DNA of 64,000 nucleotides. It comes from Ephemerocybe angulata. Its lineage: Eukaryota > Basidiomycota > Agaricomycetes > Agaricales > Psathyrellaceae. The position numbers and the translations under genes are program-made. The notes beneath the pieces were generated by a model that worked only from the letters and a program-made list of their open reading frames with translations, had not been told where the DNA came from and made no database searches. This document shows positions 43,126 to 54,619 of the stretch, in pieces; positions within the stretch are counted from its first letter, which is position 1, and each line of letters opens with the position of its first letter. Location: assembly GCA_013368325.1 (NCBI GenBank), contig JAACJK010000001.1:1426001-1490000 (forward strand), written 5' to 3'.

Positions 43126-44931
43126 CAAAGGGGAAGGGGGGATCCGCGGAAAAGGGGAGGCGTGGGGTAGGGGAGGAAGGACAGGGGCAAAGGGAGGAGA
43201 AGGCGATGTACGATAAGGCGATCCGCTGCTTTAAAATGGCAAGGGTCGAGGGCCAAGTTGTCTACCTCGCATCACTCACGAGGTCCTCAAGAATGACTGA
43301 ATGCAGCAGATGGAGATATCGGAAGGTCAAAGGTACGTCGCTGTCTGACGGTTACACAGACTGACGAGACCAGACAAACGATCCGTTCAGTCGGTGAATT
43401 GTCTCCCAAAAACAAAACCCTTTCAAATCGTGTAGATCTGGCACTGAAAAGTGCTACAAGAGGCCATATTCGTGAGCTAAAGACGTCTTTCCGGATCAAC
43501 GAAGGAGACTGACCTCTGCCTCACGAACAACACGAGGCGTTGTCCTCATCGAAGCAGCCAGGAGTTCTCGAGGAAAGGACCCCGGGCCACCACCTCGGGC
43601 CTTCCCGTGATTTCGGGGTCCTTGCCCTATATTTCTCGCATCGCGCAAAAATTTGTTCCCAACGAACGCTGATGAGGTGAGTTTCCTTTCCCATTCGAAT
43701 TCTTGCTAGGATGCCTAGTCAAAAGCATGTTAGACTACCGATGCACCTTTCGAGGAGCTGCGGATACCTTTTTCTTGACTCTGAGCATTTCTCGAATTTG
43801 TTGTTCTCAGAACTAACAAATGCCCTACAGGTTGTTGCTAAGATCGAAGCGCTGCCAGTGGGTGGTGTTGCTAGGACTTCGTCGTGTACGCCATTATGTA
43901 TCTTCACGAACATAACAACAGCTCTTTCTCTATGAACAAAAACGCGCGATGAGAACAAATCTTTTTCCGGCGTCATGTATGTCTGCACCCACCTCGTGGC
44001 GTAACCCCACCTCGACTCCCTTGGCTCTCACGTACACAATCTCTCGCAACCTTTCCAAAGCGATCTCCACGCCAAACTGTTCCAGACCGCACGAGTTCAA
44101 GGTGACCCGTGGAGGGCCTCCTCGGTGTTAGTTTCTCGTCGATGGTCGAACGTGGGCGCTTCGTCTCGCGAGCGTGATTCCGAGCGTTAGACTCACCACC
44201 TCTTCACGCCCGTGCAAAACTATCGATCTCCCCACCCCCACTGTTCAGCCCTTCCTTCCCTTCATAGGAATCACGTAACGTCTGAGTATATGACATATGA
44301 TATACCGAGAAGGGCGGCGGATTGGGTGAAGATGAGGAGTGGTCTCACTGAATCAGGCTATATGGTCCCGACACCGTATGCTCGTTTCCTAACTGCGGTG
44401 ATCCTAGGAAAACAATGGATTAAGTCAGCTCCTAATTGGAAGTGTCAAATGAACCGGTATAGTGAACGAACTCCGATCGTGATAACGCCTCCGACGATGC
44501 CTCGCGCGGCCGACCTAAGGTACGAGGGTGACCCGAGGGTAGAATGAAGCAGGAATCAGGATGCATCGGCCGCCAGTCATTTTCATTTGAATCGGGCTGG
44601 CTTCTTCTTGGAAATGAACCCCACAATACGCTTGGTAGATTTAACCTTGCCTTGCTGTGCTGAGACCCAAACGTTAAATATAATGGGAGAGGTTGGCCAG
44701 ATACGCGATCCACCGTTATGAAGATGTGGCAATGCACATCTCTTATCACATCCAACCTTCTTTCCCTCCTATTCAGGAATCCGTCGAGGTTCCGTACTTA
44801 CTCAAGGCCGAGCATCGAGGCTCGCCGTGCTAAAAACGCGAATGTCGTGGAAGGAGATATGATGATGGCAACGTGCTGAATAGTGTACAATGTGAAGTGG
44901 TCCTGAAAATGGCAAGAGAATGGGTCGGAAG
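43126..44931. other. Unassigned intergenic stretch
   Basis: About 1.8 kb upstream of the Hsp20-like gene and downstream of the helicase. Short frames exist, but none has a recognisable domain. An interrupted inverted repeat (AAGGACCCCGG...TCGGGGTCCTT) spans about 43575-43624. Confidence 0.4.
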
Positions 44932-47900
44932 TTACAGAGTTGGAGCCTTGAATTTCTTGTTCGAGTAACCACCTGCTGCTCTCGGCGCCATCCCCAGTCG
45001 CCGTTTAACACCCTGAGGTGCGGTAGCTGCGACGGTATTAGTAGAAGGTGGGGGTGGCGTAGGTGCTGCAAGAGGCTTTGGAGTGGAGTTATCTTTGACG
45101 AGAGGCGGGGTAGGAAGTTGACCGGTTAATGGACGCCGCGAAATGGAGGCGTTTCCACTTGGCTGAAAGACCTTTGATCTATCTTGAGCAACGGGAGGCC
45201 TAGCTACCGCCAGGTCGAAAGCTCTTTTCGATTGAGGGGTCCGCGTGCCAGACCTGGCAGCGTTCGTCATATGAGTGGAGGTCTCTTCCGTTGAGCTAAA
45301 AATTGGCTTCGATGGCCTTGAGGAGGCGGGTTGGAAGGAGGCAGGAGATGGTTCCTTTCTTAGAGTGTGTGATGAGAAGGAAGAGGCGGGGACAACTGTG
45401 ACAGGAGGAAGGGGTTGGGTAGTTGGTTCACGATAAGAGGGAAGTGCACTAGATCTCGATTCGTCGCATGGCGCTATGCTCCTAGCGGAGGTAGCAGAGG
45501 ATCGCGCGAGATGTGGGACAACAGGCCTTCCAAAGGTAGGTAACGGCAGGGAGTGGATCGGATTGGAAGCGGAGGCAGCATCTAGGATAAAGGTTGGAAG
45601 GTTGGATTGGTTGATATGACGAAAGAGATCATGGCCGACTTACGTGCCAAAGATGGTGCAAAAGGCCAGGTGGCCTGCACGGGATTCAATGGTTGTCCAG
45701 CTGGAGTCCATAGAATCTGTGGAGGGTGTTCACGTCCAAGCCTTCTACTATAATAACATAAGCTTCAGCGCCAAGGTTATCGATGAGGTTCGCTTACAAT
45801 CCTTCTACCATCCCTTCAACCTCAGATTCGACTGGTTCCGGCCTTTGGAGCACATTGCAGATTATGGCACGGTCTTCGAGTTCAAGATGAGGCACATGCT
45901 GTCTGAATAAAGGCTGGTTTGTTTATCAGTAATCGCAACCTCGTAAACGATGATTTTATCTATCACCATCTTGTTCTGAGTTGCGCAGTTCTCCATTATC
46001 GCCTGAATGAATTTGGACAACCCCCTAGTTTTCTGGTCACCGGCTACCATACGCGTCGTCGAACGAGTTAGGTACAAAAGTGCCTTAGCGCGAGTACAGG
46101 CAACATATAGCAAACGCCTGATCATGGTGTTATAGCACGGATAGAGGGGCGAAGAGGCATGTCTACATACCTTTCTTCATCCTCATCTTCACTTCTGATG
46201 AAAGGGTATGTACTAGCGTCCACTGCACCGGACATGAGATTGAGACTCGTCCGATAAGTGAGGAGACTAACCTGATGGGATCATAACCACAGGCCATTCT
46301 AAACCTTTCGCAGAGTGGCAAGTCGTGATCGTCACTTTCTACGAGACGATTAGGTCTTTCGGGTCTTAGCCAATTCCATACAACTGCTCACGTCTTGGCT
46401 ACTCTCCTCGGTATCATTATCCCCCGCAGAAGATAGCATAGACACTTGCAGAAACTGTCGAAGTGGAGACATCCTGATAGGAAGATCAGCACCATATCGT
46501 CGGACTAGGAAAGGATTCACGAACTCCACGTCCAAGGACGACACATCGGCCGACGCCTCTCGTGTAGCCGCGTCTCTCAAGTTCTGTTCTTCGACCTCTT
46601 TGGCAAAAGTGATCAATTCTTTAACGTTCTCCCAGCGTGTTTCCCAGTCTGGTTGGGTCTTTCTAAGATGATCTTCGTACTGCACAAGATCGAGGAGTTG
46701 GGATATCAGATCTGAAGGCCCCATTCCCTGCTCGAGCATTAGTGTCGGTTGATGAAAAGTATTTAAGGTTGAACATACCTCCTTGGCCGACTTTTGGAGC
46801 TTGCGCATCACCTGAACAAATGTCGTTATCTTTTTTCGGATTGAAGGCTTGTTGTCGGGTAGCCTCATGTCGAAGATGCCTTCCAGAAGTTGGAGTGGGG
46901 ATTTCTCAGCCTTTTCGGCGCGCTGCTGTATCTCCAAGAGCGTCTGAAGAGATACAATCAATCTGGATATGATGTACCCTCTATCCTTAAGACTTACCTT
47001 TTCCCCGATCCCTCGACCGGGAACGTTGATGACGCGAAGAAAGGCTGGGGAGAATGCAGGGTTGTCTACTAGTTGCAAGTATGCGAGAACGTCTTTCACC
47101 TTATTACATGGGGCAATCAGCGGATGATCACCTTTAGAAGCCGTACACACCTCAAGGCGCTCGAAGAATCTATGCCCGCCAAGAATTCGATGGGGAATAC
47201 CCTCCCTTTGAAGCGCGCTCTCCAAATTCCGGGACAGTGCATTGTACCTCACTGCGATGGTAAGTGGTTGTTGAAATGAGCGAAAAGGCAACTGGGAGCC
47301 TACAAAGTATGGCGAAGTCGCCCCATCTAAATGACCCGCCCATCTGAGCGACGAGCCTCTTGATCTCGATAGCTATGAACGCGGCTTCTTCTTGTTCCTT
47401 CTGGACTTGGTATAGCACAGGAGAAATACCGTCAGGGTGTGCGGTGTATAGCGATTTATTGATTCTTTTCGTGTCTAAGAAAGCCTTAGGCATATGTAGG
47501 AAGACTGTGTTTCGTGGTACCTACCTTGAGACACGATCTCAAGACTGGCATCCAAGATAGATGCTGTCGATCGATAGTTCTCTTCCAGAAAGACCTGAGC
47601 CGTATTTGGGAAGTCTATGTAGACGACTCGTTAGCCATATCATGTCCATTCTCCACATCAGACGTAGCGTGTGCAGCCCTCACCTCGTCTCATTTTAGCC
47701 AGATTCTCCACTTCGGCTGCCCTCCAGCCATATACTGAACCGTTCGATCAGCATATAAGCGCCAAAATGTATCGGTTATGCCTTACTTGACTGGTCGGGG
47801 TCACCAACTATTGTGATGCAGCGAGCCGACTCCGCGATAGAGCGCATTAGCTCGTATTGCGTGATGTTTGTGTCCTGGCTTGGAAACGTGAGCACATGTC

Positions 47901-48795
47901 CTTTGAGGGAGGTGTGGAGCGCCTACAATTCGTCCACGAGAATGTGCTGGCACCAGCTGACAGTCAGTGGGTGGCCCGAGAAAAGCTTGACGCCATATAT
48001 CAGGAGGTCATCGAAGTCGAGGGCGCTATTTCGACGCAAAGTTGCTTCGTATTGAACATAAACCTCTCCAACGACCGTTTCCAAAGAGGAAGGGATATCG
48101 GGCGAAGATGTTTTGGAGTGCATATGCGCTTTTGCTTCTTCGAGGTAGTCCTCAGCAGATAGACACCGTGACTTCGCTTTGGAGATCAGTGAAGCGCATT
48201 GACCTGGTTCAAGAGTCAACCCTCGGGCCTTCAAGTCCTTTTCGCGCGTCTTCAAAAGTGCAGTGATAATCTTCTTGCTGAAGTCATAGTTAGCAACTAT
48301 ATGCTATATACTCACCCAGGCGCACCTTTCACCGGCATCGCAGACCGTAAAGTTGTCGGGAATGTCTACCAGCTTTGCAAACTTGCGCAAGAAGCGAGCA
48401 CAGAGTGAATGGAACGTTCCCATCTTGAGTTGCGAAACCCGTGTCTTCCCAAGAAGTTTCGTTAGACGTTCCCGCATTTCGTTGGCAGCCTTGTTCGTAA
48501 ACGTTACAGCACATATGGCTGATGGTGGGATATGGCAATTCAGGATGAGGTGAGCGATTCGGGAGGTGAGGACCTTATATATGCGTGAGTTCTACGTCTG
48601 AAAGAGCTTGAGAGAACATACTCGGGTCTTTCCACTCCCAGGTCCCGCAAGTATCTGAAGGGTAGAGCTTGGATTATGAGTTGCCGCTGTCAGAGAATGG
48701 TAAGCACGCTTGTTATAACTTCTGTCACCACTCCAGACCGTACCTCTGAGCTGTTCCTCATTTAAAGCGAGCAGGAAAGAGGCCTCCTGGTCCAT
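44932..48795 (-). CDS. SRS2: UvrD/Srs2-type 3'-5' DNA helicase
   Basis: Superfamily 1A helicase; Srs2 strips Rad51 from single-stranded DNA and limits unwanted recombination. Starts MDQEASFLLALNEEQLR (Q-motif region) at 48795. After an intron come STLQILAGPGSGKTR (Walker A) and then CAVTFTNKAANEMRERLTKL, QLKMGTFHSLCARFLRKFAK, ALDFDDLLIYGVKLFSGHPL, HILVDEFQDTN (motif II), CITIVGDPDQSIYGWRAAEV (motif III), FLEENYRST, FERLEVKDVLAYLQLVDNPA, KVTITTCHSAKGLEWPVVMI and RRLLYVACTRAKALLYLTRS (motif VI). The C-terminus is a Pro/Ser-rich tail ending GGYSNKKFKAPTL, where Srs2 carries interaction motifs. About 20 short introns. The best label is Srs2-like; mitochondrial or bacterial-type UvrD paralogs are less likely given the tail. 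Confidence 0.88.
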
Positions 48796-49238
48796 AATTC
48801 TTCTGGGCTGGTCAGCTGTTCAGAGTTCCGAGATAGGACTGTAAATAGTGTTTGAAACGAGGCTTGGAGTTGTTGGTTGATGTGGTTCGCGTCAAGCGCG
48901 CGTCCGGACAAATCCCTGACGCGTCGGAAGCAATACATTTCACATGACCGTGGCTCTAACATCCCGGGCCGACCGGCGATTCAGGAAAGCCGCCCAGGGT
49001 TTGGGCCGCAGCAGGAGCCACTCGCACGGACCACAGCATCCCAATTGGCATACTTCGGGTTCCTCTGGGAATCCCTGGACATAGGAAGGGTGTAAGAAGT
49101 TATGTTATGACACTGCTGTCATAACACGAACCCAACCCTTCGTCCAACCTTCGTCTTGACCACTTCGTTGGCTTCGGCGCCCACCGCGTTTTCTGCTTGT
49201 TACAATCGGTTCATGCCTTGGTAGATTTGGCACAACCC
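48796..49238. other. Intergenic region between divergent genes
   Basis: Upstream region of the helicase and the membrane protein gene; TGTTATGACA/TGTCATAACA form a short inverted repeat near 49103-49123. Confidence 0.4.
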
Positions 49239-50538
49239 ATGGCCTTGCCCCCACAGAATGCAGTCGCTTGGAAGGGTATGCAGCCTGAGGTCACGTCAGC
49301 GTATCTTCAAATAGCTAACATGTATTCAAGTTTGCATCGAATTGCTACACATCCTGGCCCTTTTCTCTACTCTGTATCGCCTGCACTACCGATGGAAAGC
49401 TCAGCATTTGTGGTGGGACGACTATATGGTAACGGTACCTCTGGTGGTCGACTTCCTGTACAGCGTTCTCGTCCTTGTGCGCTTCCAGGATCCAGGTCAG
49501 CAGCTGGGTCAGGGCTCAGATGGGCTCCGTTCTCTGTCTAATATCCTACATGTCTAGTTCGACCGCATCCTAATCCTGCTATCGGCTCATACTGGCTGTC
49601 TACATTTCTCTTTCTTGTAGTCCTGTGGTATGTTTCTTCCATGGGAGCTGTCGAAAGTTGCCGGCTGACACACTCTACTTTTGAAGGTCAACTCGAATCG
49701 TCCTCTCCTTGTCGCTTGCGCGAGTTTTCCCTTCTGGCCATTTTGGTCGGTATGTGGGACTTGGATTGGCGATTGCCTTTGCCCTGACATTTTTGTCTGC
49801 TGTGCTGGTAACGGCCCTTACTTGTACCACAATGGGGTTCGTGACGCCGAAGGACGCGAGATGTATTCGGGGAATCGCTGGCTACAACGTCAAGGCTCTC
49901 TATCTGCCCTTCAGTGCGTTATTTCTCCCGAGTCCCATCGTTCATTCCTGAAAGTTACTTCGCTAGCCGACTATATCAGCGACGTTCTCCTCATCGTTTC
50001 CGCAGTGGGACTGTTGTGGAAGACGAGGCTTAGACCGCGAGAGCGATTCCTAATTTTGATTATCTTCTCAGCCAGCTTCTTGACTCTCCTTTCCGCGGTG
50101 GTTTTCACGATCGCATCCTTTGCCAACGTCAAACTGGGCCCCCACACTCGTTTCCTTTTCGGGATGTTTGCTTCACTTGAAGTCAGTCCCCCTCTTATCT
50201 ACGTTGGTAACGGGTTCCAAGTAACTAAAATCGAGCAGGTCGCAATCTCCCTCCTGGTATGCAATCTCGCAGTAGTGATTGCAGGAGTGTATCGTGCCCT
50301 GCGAAATCATGTGCCGTCTGCATTTGACGCGACCGGCGATGAAGCCACCGGGTCGAGACAGCGAGAAGGGGAACCATCCCTTCCCTCTCAAATGACATTC
50401 ACGGAGATATCCACCGAGTACTACCAAAGCTCTGGCAGTGGAATATCCTCGAAGAATGGGACACCTATCGCCTCAGATCACGATTACTCGACTAGAACCG
50501 CTCCCGCCCAAAGTCATAGCCTGCTAGACTCGAGGTGA
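49239..50538 (+). CDS. Multi-transmembrane fungal membrane protein (seven-TM type)
   Basis: Exons from ATG 49239 read MALPPQNAVAWKVCIELLHI, LALFSTLYRLHYRWKAQHLW, WDDYMVTVPLVVDFLYSVLV, then PAIGSYWLSTFLFLVVLWST, RIVLSLSLARVFPSGHFGRY, IAFALTFLSAVLVTALTCTT, SADYISDVLLIVSAVGLLWK, FLILIIFSASFLTLLSAVVF and VAISLLVCNLAVVIAGVYRA. The layout (WWDDY between helices, RLS-like phrase after TM3, long cytosolic tail) resembles the rhodopsin-like/Pth11-related families of unknown function that are expanded in agaricomycetes. The hydrophilic tail has Ser/Thr-rich stretches (YYQSSGSGISSKNGT). Intron ends near 49276, 49494, 49630 and 50182 are standard. Ligand unknown. Confidence 0.7.
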
Positions 50539-50559
50539 ACCATTTCGGACATTCCCAAT

Positions 50560-51112
50560 GTATACAGCTATCATCATATCGACATTTGTTAGTAGGCATT
50601 GCTATGCTGTCTTACCCCAGTGCGTCCAGCTACTTCATGAAACTAACTTCTCGAGCTGAGGACCCTTGCTGCACACCCCGCCGCGCTGATCAGCGCTTCG
50701 CTTCATCGCGGCAATTTTCTCCGCCAGCATTACCCCTTCTCCCGGCCATTGTGTTCACAATTGCGTCCTTCGCAAAGGTTAATTTGGGGCAACACACTAG
50801 GTTTCTCTTTGGGATGTTTGCGTCACTCGAGGTAAGGTCTCCTTTCCACCACAAGTAGTTAATATCCCGGGCTGAATTCCTGTAGAGGTTGCTATCGCCC
50901 TGTTGGCTTGCAACCTTAAGGAGGACCTCGCCGGTCAGGCGAACTCCGATGACCCCATTTCCTCTGAAACGAAGGTGGGCTCCACCCCGCTGATAGGAGA
51001 TGACGCAGAGAAAGGTTCCTTGTCGACGACACACACACACGAACTCGGAGGACGGAGATACGAAGGCGCGCGCCCCTTGACTTGCAATGCACAGGCCCCA
51101 CTCTGTACATGA
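50560..51112 (+). pseudogene. Truncated duplicate of the preceding membrane protein gene
   Basis: Between about 50700 and 50925 the sequence repeats the last helices of the upstream gene: LLPAIVFTIASFAKVNLGQH, TRFLFGMFASLE, then an intron and VAIALLACNL. The N-terminal two thirds are missing. A diverged tail (ETKVGSTPLIGDDAEKGSLS) runs to a stop at 51112. It is a tandem partial duplication that has decayed. Confidence 0.65.
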
Positions 51113-51499
51113 TACCACAGCTTTGAGGTTAGAACGATATAAGTACTGCTCTTGAACGTGGCTGATTCACCTCAATCACTTTAGTAGTATCCACGTCATG
51201 TCCAGTCGCAGGCTAAGTATGTGCGGCGAATACAACCGAGGATGATTCTGAATCTCGATCACGGCGATGTTAGGCAGTCGCTTACCCAAATTTAGCCAAT
51301 ATGCAGTAACCGCGTCCAGCTAGTTCGGCTCGGCGGTCGGGAAGCAGCCGCCGAAGACGCTAAGCAGGTGAGCCAACAGGCCAGCCACTTCTGTTCTCTT
51401 CCCTTTACTATATATTTTGCGTTCACTAGTGACCACGCCTTTTACGAGTTTCCTCCACGTCTGTCTTTACACCTCCAACATCCTACCCCTGAGCTCAGA
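51113..51499. other. Upstream region of the CAX-type gene
   Basis: No gene recognised; a TATATATTTT box occurs near 51409-51418, about 85 bp before the ATG at 51500. Confidence 0.4.
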
Positions 51500-54400
51500 A
51501 TGACGCCACCCTCCATTGACATCGACCATGCTCGCTCGGTCTCAGCCCCCCAGCGATACTGGCGGGAGCACAGTGATCCACCTCAGAGCGAACTGGCCTT
51601 GCCGCCTTCCCCCACTTCCGAAGCATCAGACTGTGAATCGATCCTCAGTAGCGGATCTGAAGACTTCAACGAGAAAGGGATCCCGAAACAAAGTGGCTTA
51701 CCATCATTCTACCAATCTGGCTCCCATCTTCAAGTGGACACGGCGAACCTCAACTCCAGCAGCACAGGCCTCATCCAAGGTCCAACGCTTGGGACTTCGA
51801 AGAGTCGAAATTGGAGGAGGCATTTCTTCGGTTGGCGAGTGGTGTTGATGGACTCGTGTAAGCCTGAAACGTTTCCTTGCTCATCGGCATATTATTGACT
51901 CTTAGTATAGGGCTGAATGCCTTACTATTCATGATACCAACTGCTTGGACTATTCGGTTAACGATGGAACACGAGCATGCGTTCGTCTTTTCATGTACGT
52001 TCAGTATCACCTCTTTCCCCTTCTTCACCGATTCTTAATGAACCAACAGTCTGTATCCTTGCTCTGATACCACTTGTTCGGGTACGTGTGTTCGACGCTT
52101 TTGAGAGAACAGGGTGATCAAAGGGTAACTTGATCAGTTACACGACTTGACAATTGAGCAGCTGGCCCTCAGAATCGGAGGATCGAAGACGGCTCTTTTA
52201 AACGCTAGCATGGTGTGTATCCTTCTTCATCCGCGCTCCTCCCTTTGCTGACTCCCCACTCCATTGACACAGAGTAACTTGTGAGTCCACTGTAGCTCGA
52301 GTTCGATCTATTCTGAGTAATGACGTTTCCTGTGTCCAGTATAGAGATTGTCCTTGCAGTCAGTCGACTCGGAGTGCTATTGGCAGACCTTTGGGTATTG
52401 ATCTACTGTACTGTCATAGATATCTGCGCTCCGCAAATGTGAGCTCCGGGTTGTACAATCGTCTCGTAAGTATTTCCTTATGTCATATCCTCGCGTTGCT
52501 GATAAGGACTTTCACAGTTGTTGGTTCGATCCTCAGCAAGTTATGTGAGTTCTGGACAACATTGGCTCTTGATTGGGACCTAAAATAGCTGATGAAATTC
52601 AACACAGTGCTTATTCTTGGGCTGTGCTTCTTCGGTGGAGGCCTACGCTTCTCTGAGCAAGGCTTTGATCCAAGTAAGGGAAAGAGTCGGTTCAAACATT
52701 GCGGCGACACTGAATCGCGTGTTAGCGGCTACCCAGGTGCACTCGTCGCTGTTGAGCATCAGTGTAGCAGTACTACTTCTGCCAGCCGCATACCACTTCA
52801 CGCTAAGCAACGGTAATGCTCAGAATGCAGATCTGCAGAAGCGAGATATCCTCAAAATGAGCCATGGAGTAAGTCGCTAAACAGTAGTGCTCTACGACTG
52901 GCGCTGACTAATGCATACTCAGGTGTCTGTCATTCTAATCCTAAGTAGGTTCACCGCTCGCGCGGACAAATTTCCGCTAAATTGTTACTGATTGATTCGC
53001 CAGCATATCTGTGCTACTTGGCCTTTCAGCTGTGGTCGCACACTCACTTGTACCAGGACAACCACAACAAGAAAAGCACGCGACTTCCTGCCACTCAGAA
53101 TATCTCTGCTGGGAAAACAGCTGCATACTTGAGCGCGAGGTCCCGATCGACACTCCAAAGCTGCAAAAATCTAGCCGATTTTGACAATATCAGCATTCGG
53201 AGCTCAGGACGAAGCAGGTCACGGTCGAAGTCGACTCTCACGCCTCCAAAGAGACCATACGTTTCAACTGTCTTTCCTGCGTCTGGCCTTAGAAACTCGT
53301 CCTCAAGCCTCGACCAATACGGAAGTGCCGACGACTTCCCGAGCCTCAGGCCACAGTACGGAAAACCGGAGTCCACTGACCAAACCCGGACAACCTTTCG
53401 ACTTGTCGGGCTTAGATCAGATGCCAGTGGTTCGAAGGGGGAGGACAAAGGTATGGCCACGGGCGCTTGCCTTAGTCCTGTAGGATCAACCTTCACGTAT
53501 AACGAACTCGGTGAAACGGGAAGGAGTGGAATCGGCATGCCCATGACGAGGACAATGGATTCTGGAAGCTCTGAATGGACGAGGGTTGAGGGGGCCGACA
53601 GAGTCAAGCCGAAGAAAGAACCGCAACTAAGCTGGTTTCTAACGATTTCTATGATGCTTCTTGTGACTGCAGTGAGGATGTCCTCATTTCTATCTCGTGC
53701 GGATGGCTCATTGATGTAATTGCGTTTGCCTCAGGCCGTGGCGATAACAGCGGATTGGCTCGTCGAGTCTATGGACGGGATTTCTACGGTGATCAGCAAG
53801 GAATGGGTTGCACTGATATTACTGCCAGCCGTCAGTTCTATCGCAGGTGGGTCCCTATTTTTCCATATTATTCCTCAACTAAGAACTTGGATCTGTTATC
53901 TAAGAGTGCATCACGGCTGTACGTGTGTCTGTACGAGACGAACTAGCGACAAGCGTCTCTGTAGCTGTCGGTTCAACGATTGTATGGAATTCACTGTAAC
54001 ATCTCTCATACGTCACGCTTGCTGACTTCCGTCCATTCTATAGCAAACTGCACTCCTCGTCATCCCGTACGTGCCGCATTCCACATAATAATGACGATGC
54101 TGAACGCCACCTAGATTCATGGTCTTACTAGGGTTGGCGATCGGCAAGCCTCTAACATTGCTGATGGACCCTTTCGAGTCATTAGTTCTGTACCTGTCAG
54201 GTGAGCTTTCCTGATAGCGTTCGTGATAAGCGCTCATCATAATTCTGCAGTTCAAACTACTAGCTATGTCCTGGCAGATGGGAAGTCTAACTGGCTCGAA
54301 GGTTGCATACTCGTCTGTGCGTAAAGAAAGTGCTCGCGCAGAAGGTATAACGTTGACGTTGTTGCATTTCAGCTCTTTACTTGATTATTGCAGTATCTTT

Positions 54401-54514
54401 CTGGTTTTACCCAGGTGAGTTTCAAGTTAGTTTCTGTAATAGCATCGTCAGGCTCTAACAAGTCTTCCAGGTTCCACTCCTTTAGACTTTTTGACAGTAT
54501 GTCCTCATGATTGA
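51500..54514 (+). CDS. CAX/VCX1-type Ca2+/H+ exchanger, divergent
   Basis: Vacuolar cation/proton antiporter fold. It starts MTPPSIDIDHARSVSAPQRY with a long hydrophilic N-terminus; then WLNALLFMIPTAWTIRLTME, HEHAFVFSFCILALIPLVRL, LTIEQLALRIGGSKTALLNA, SMSNLIEIVLAISALRKCEL, RVVQSSLVGSILSKLLLILG, LCFFGGGLRFSEQGF, HSSLLSISVAVLLLPAAYHF. A large central Ser/Arg-rich loop of about 220 residues follows; then AVAITADWLVESMDGISTVI, SKEWVALILLPAVSSIAECI, TAVRVSVRDELATSVSVAVG, IGKPLTLLMDPFESLVLYLS and ADGKSNWLEGCILVCLYLII. The paired motifs are altered: GNAVE reads SNLIE, and GNAAEH reads SSIAEC, though both glutamates remain. About 15 introns. It may be a paralog with changed ion choice. Confidence 0.85.
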
Positions 54515-54619
54515 GGGTGCTTTGATCATAACTGCGGGACGATAGAAACGATAATGGTCACGTCACTGCAATCCACATATCTATACTAATTGCACTACCC
54601 TAAACATAGACCCAATAGA

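Noticed and set aside
43575..43624. Interrupted inverted repeat as a MITE
   Set aside because: Arms of about 11 bp with no target duplication that I could see; too weak.
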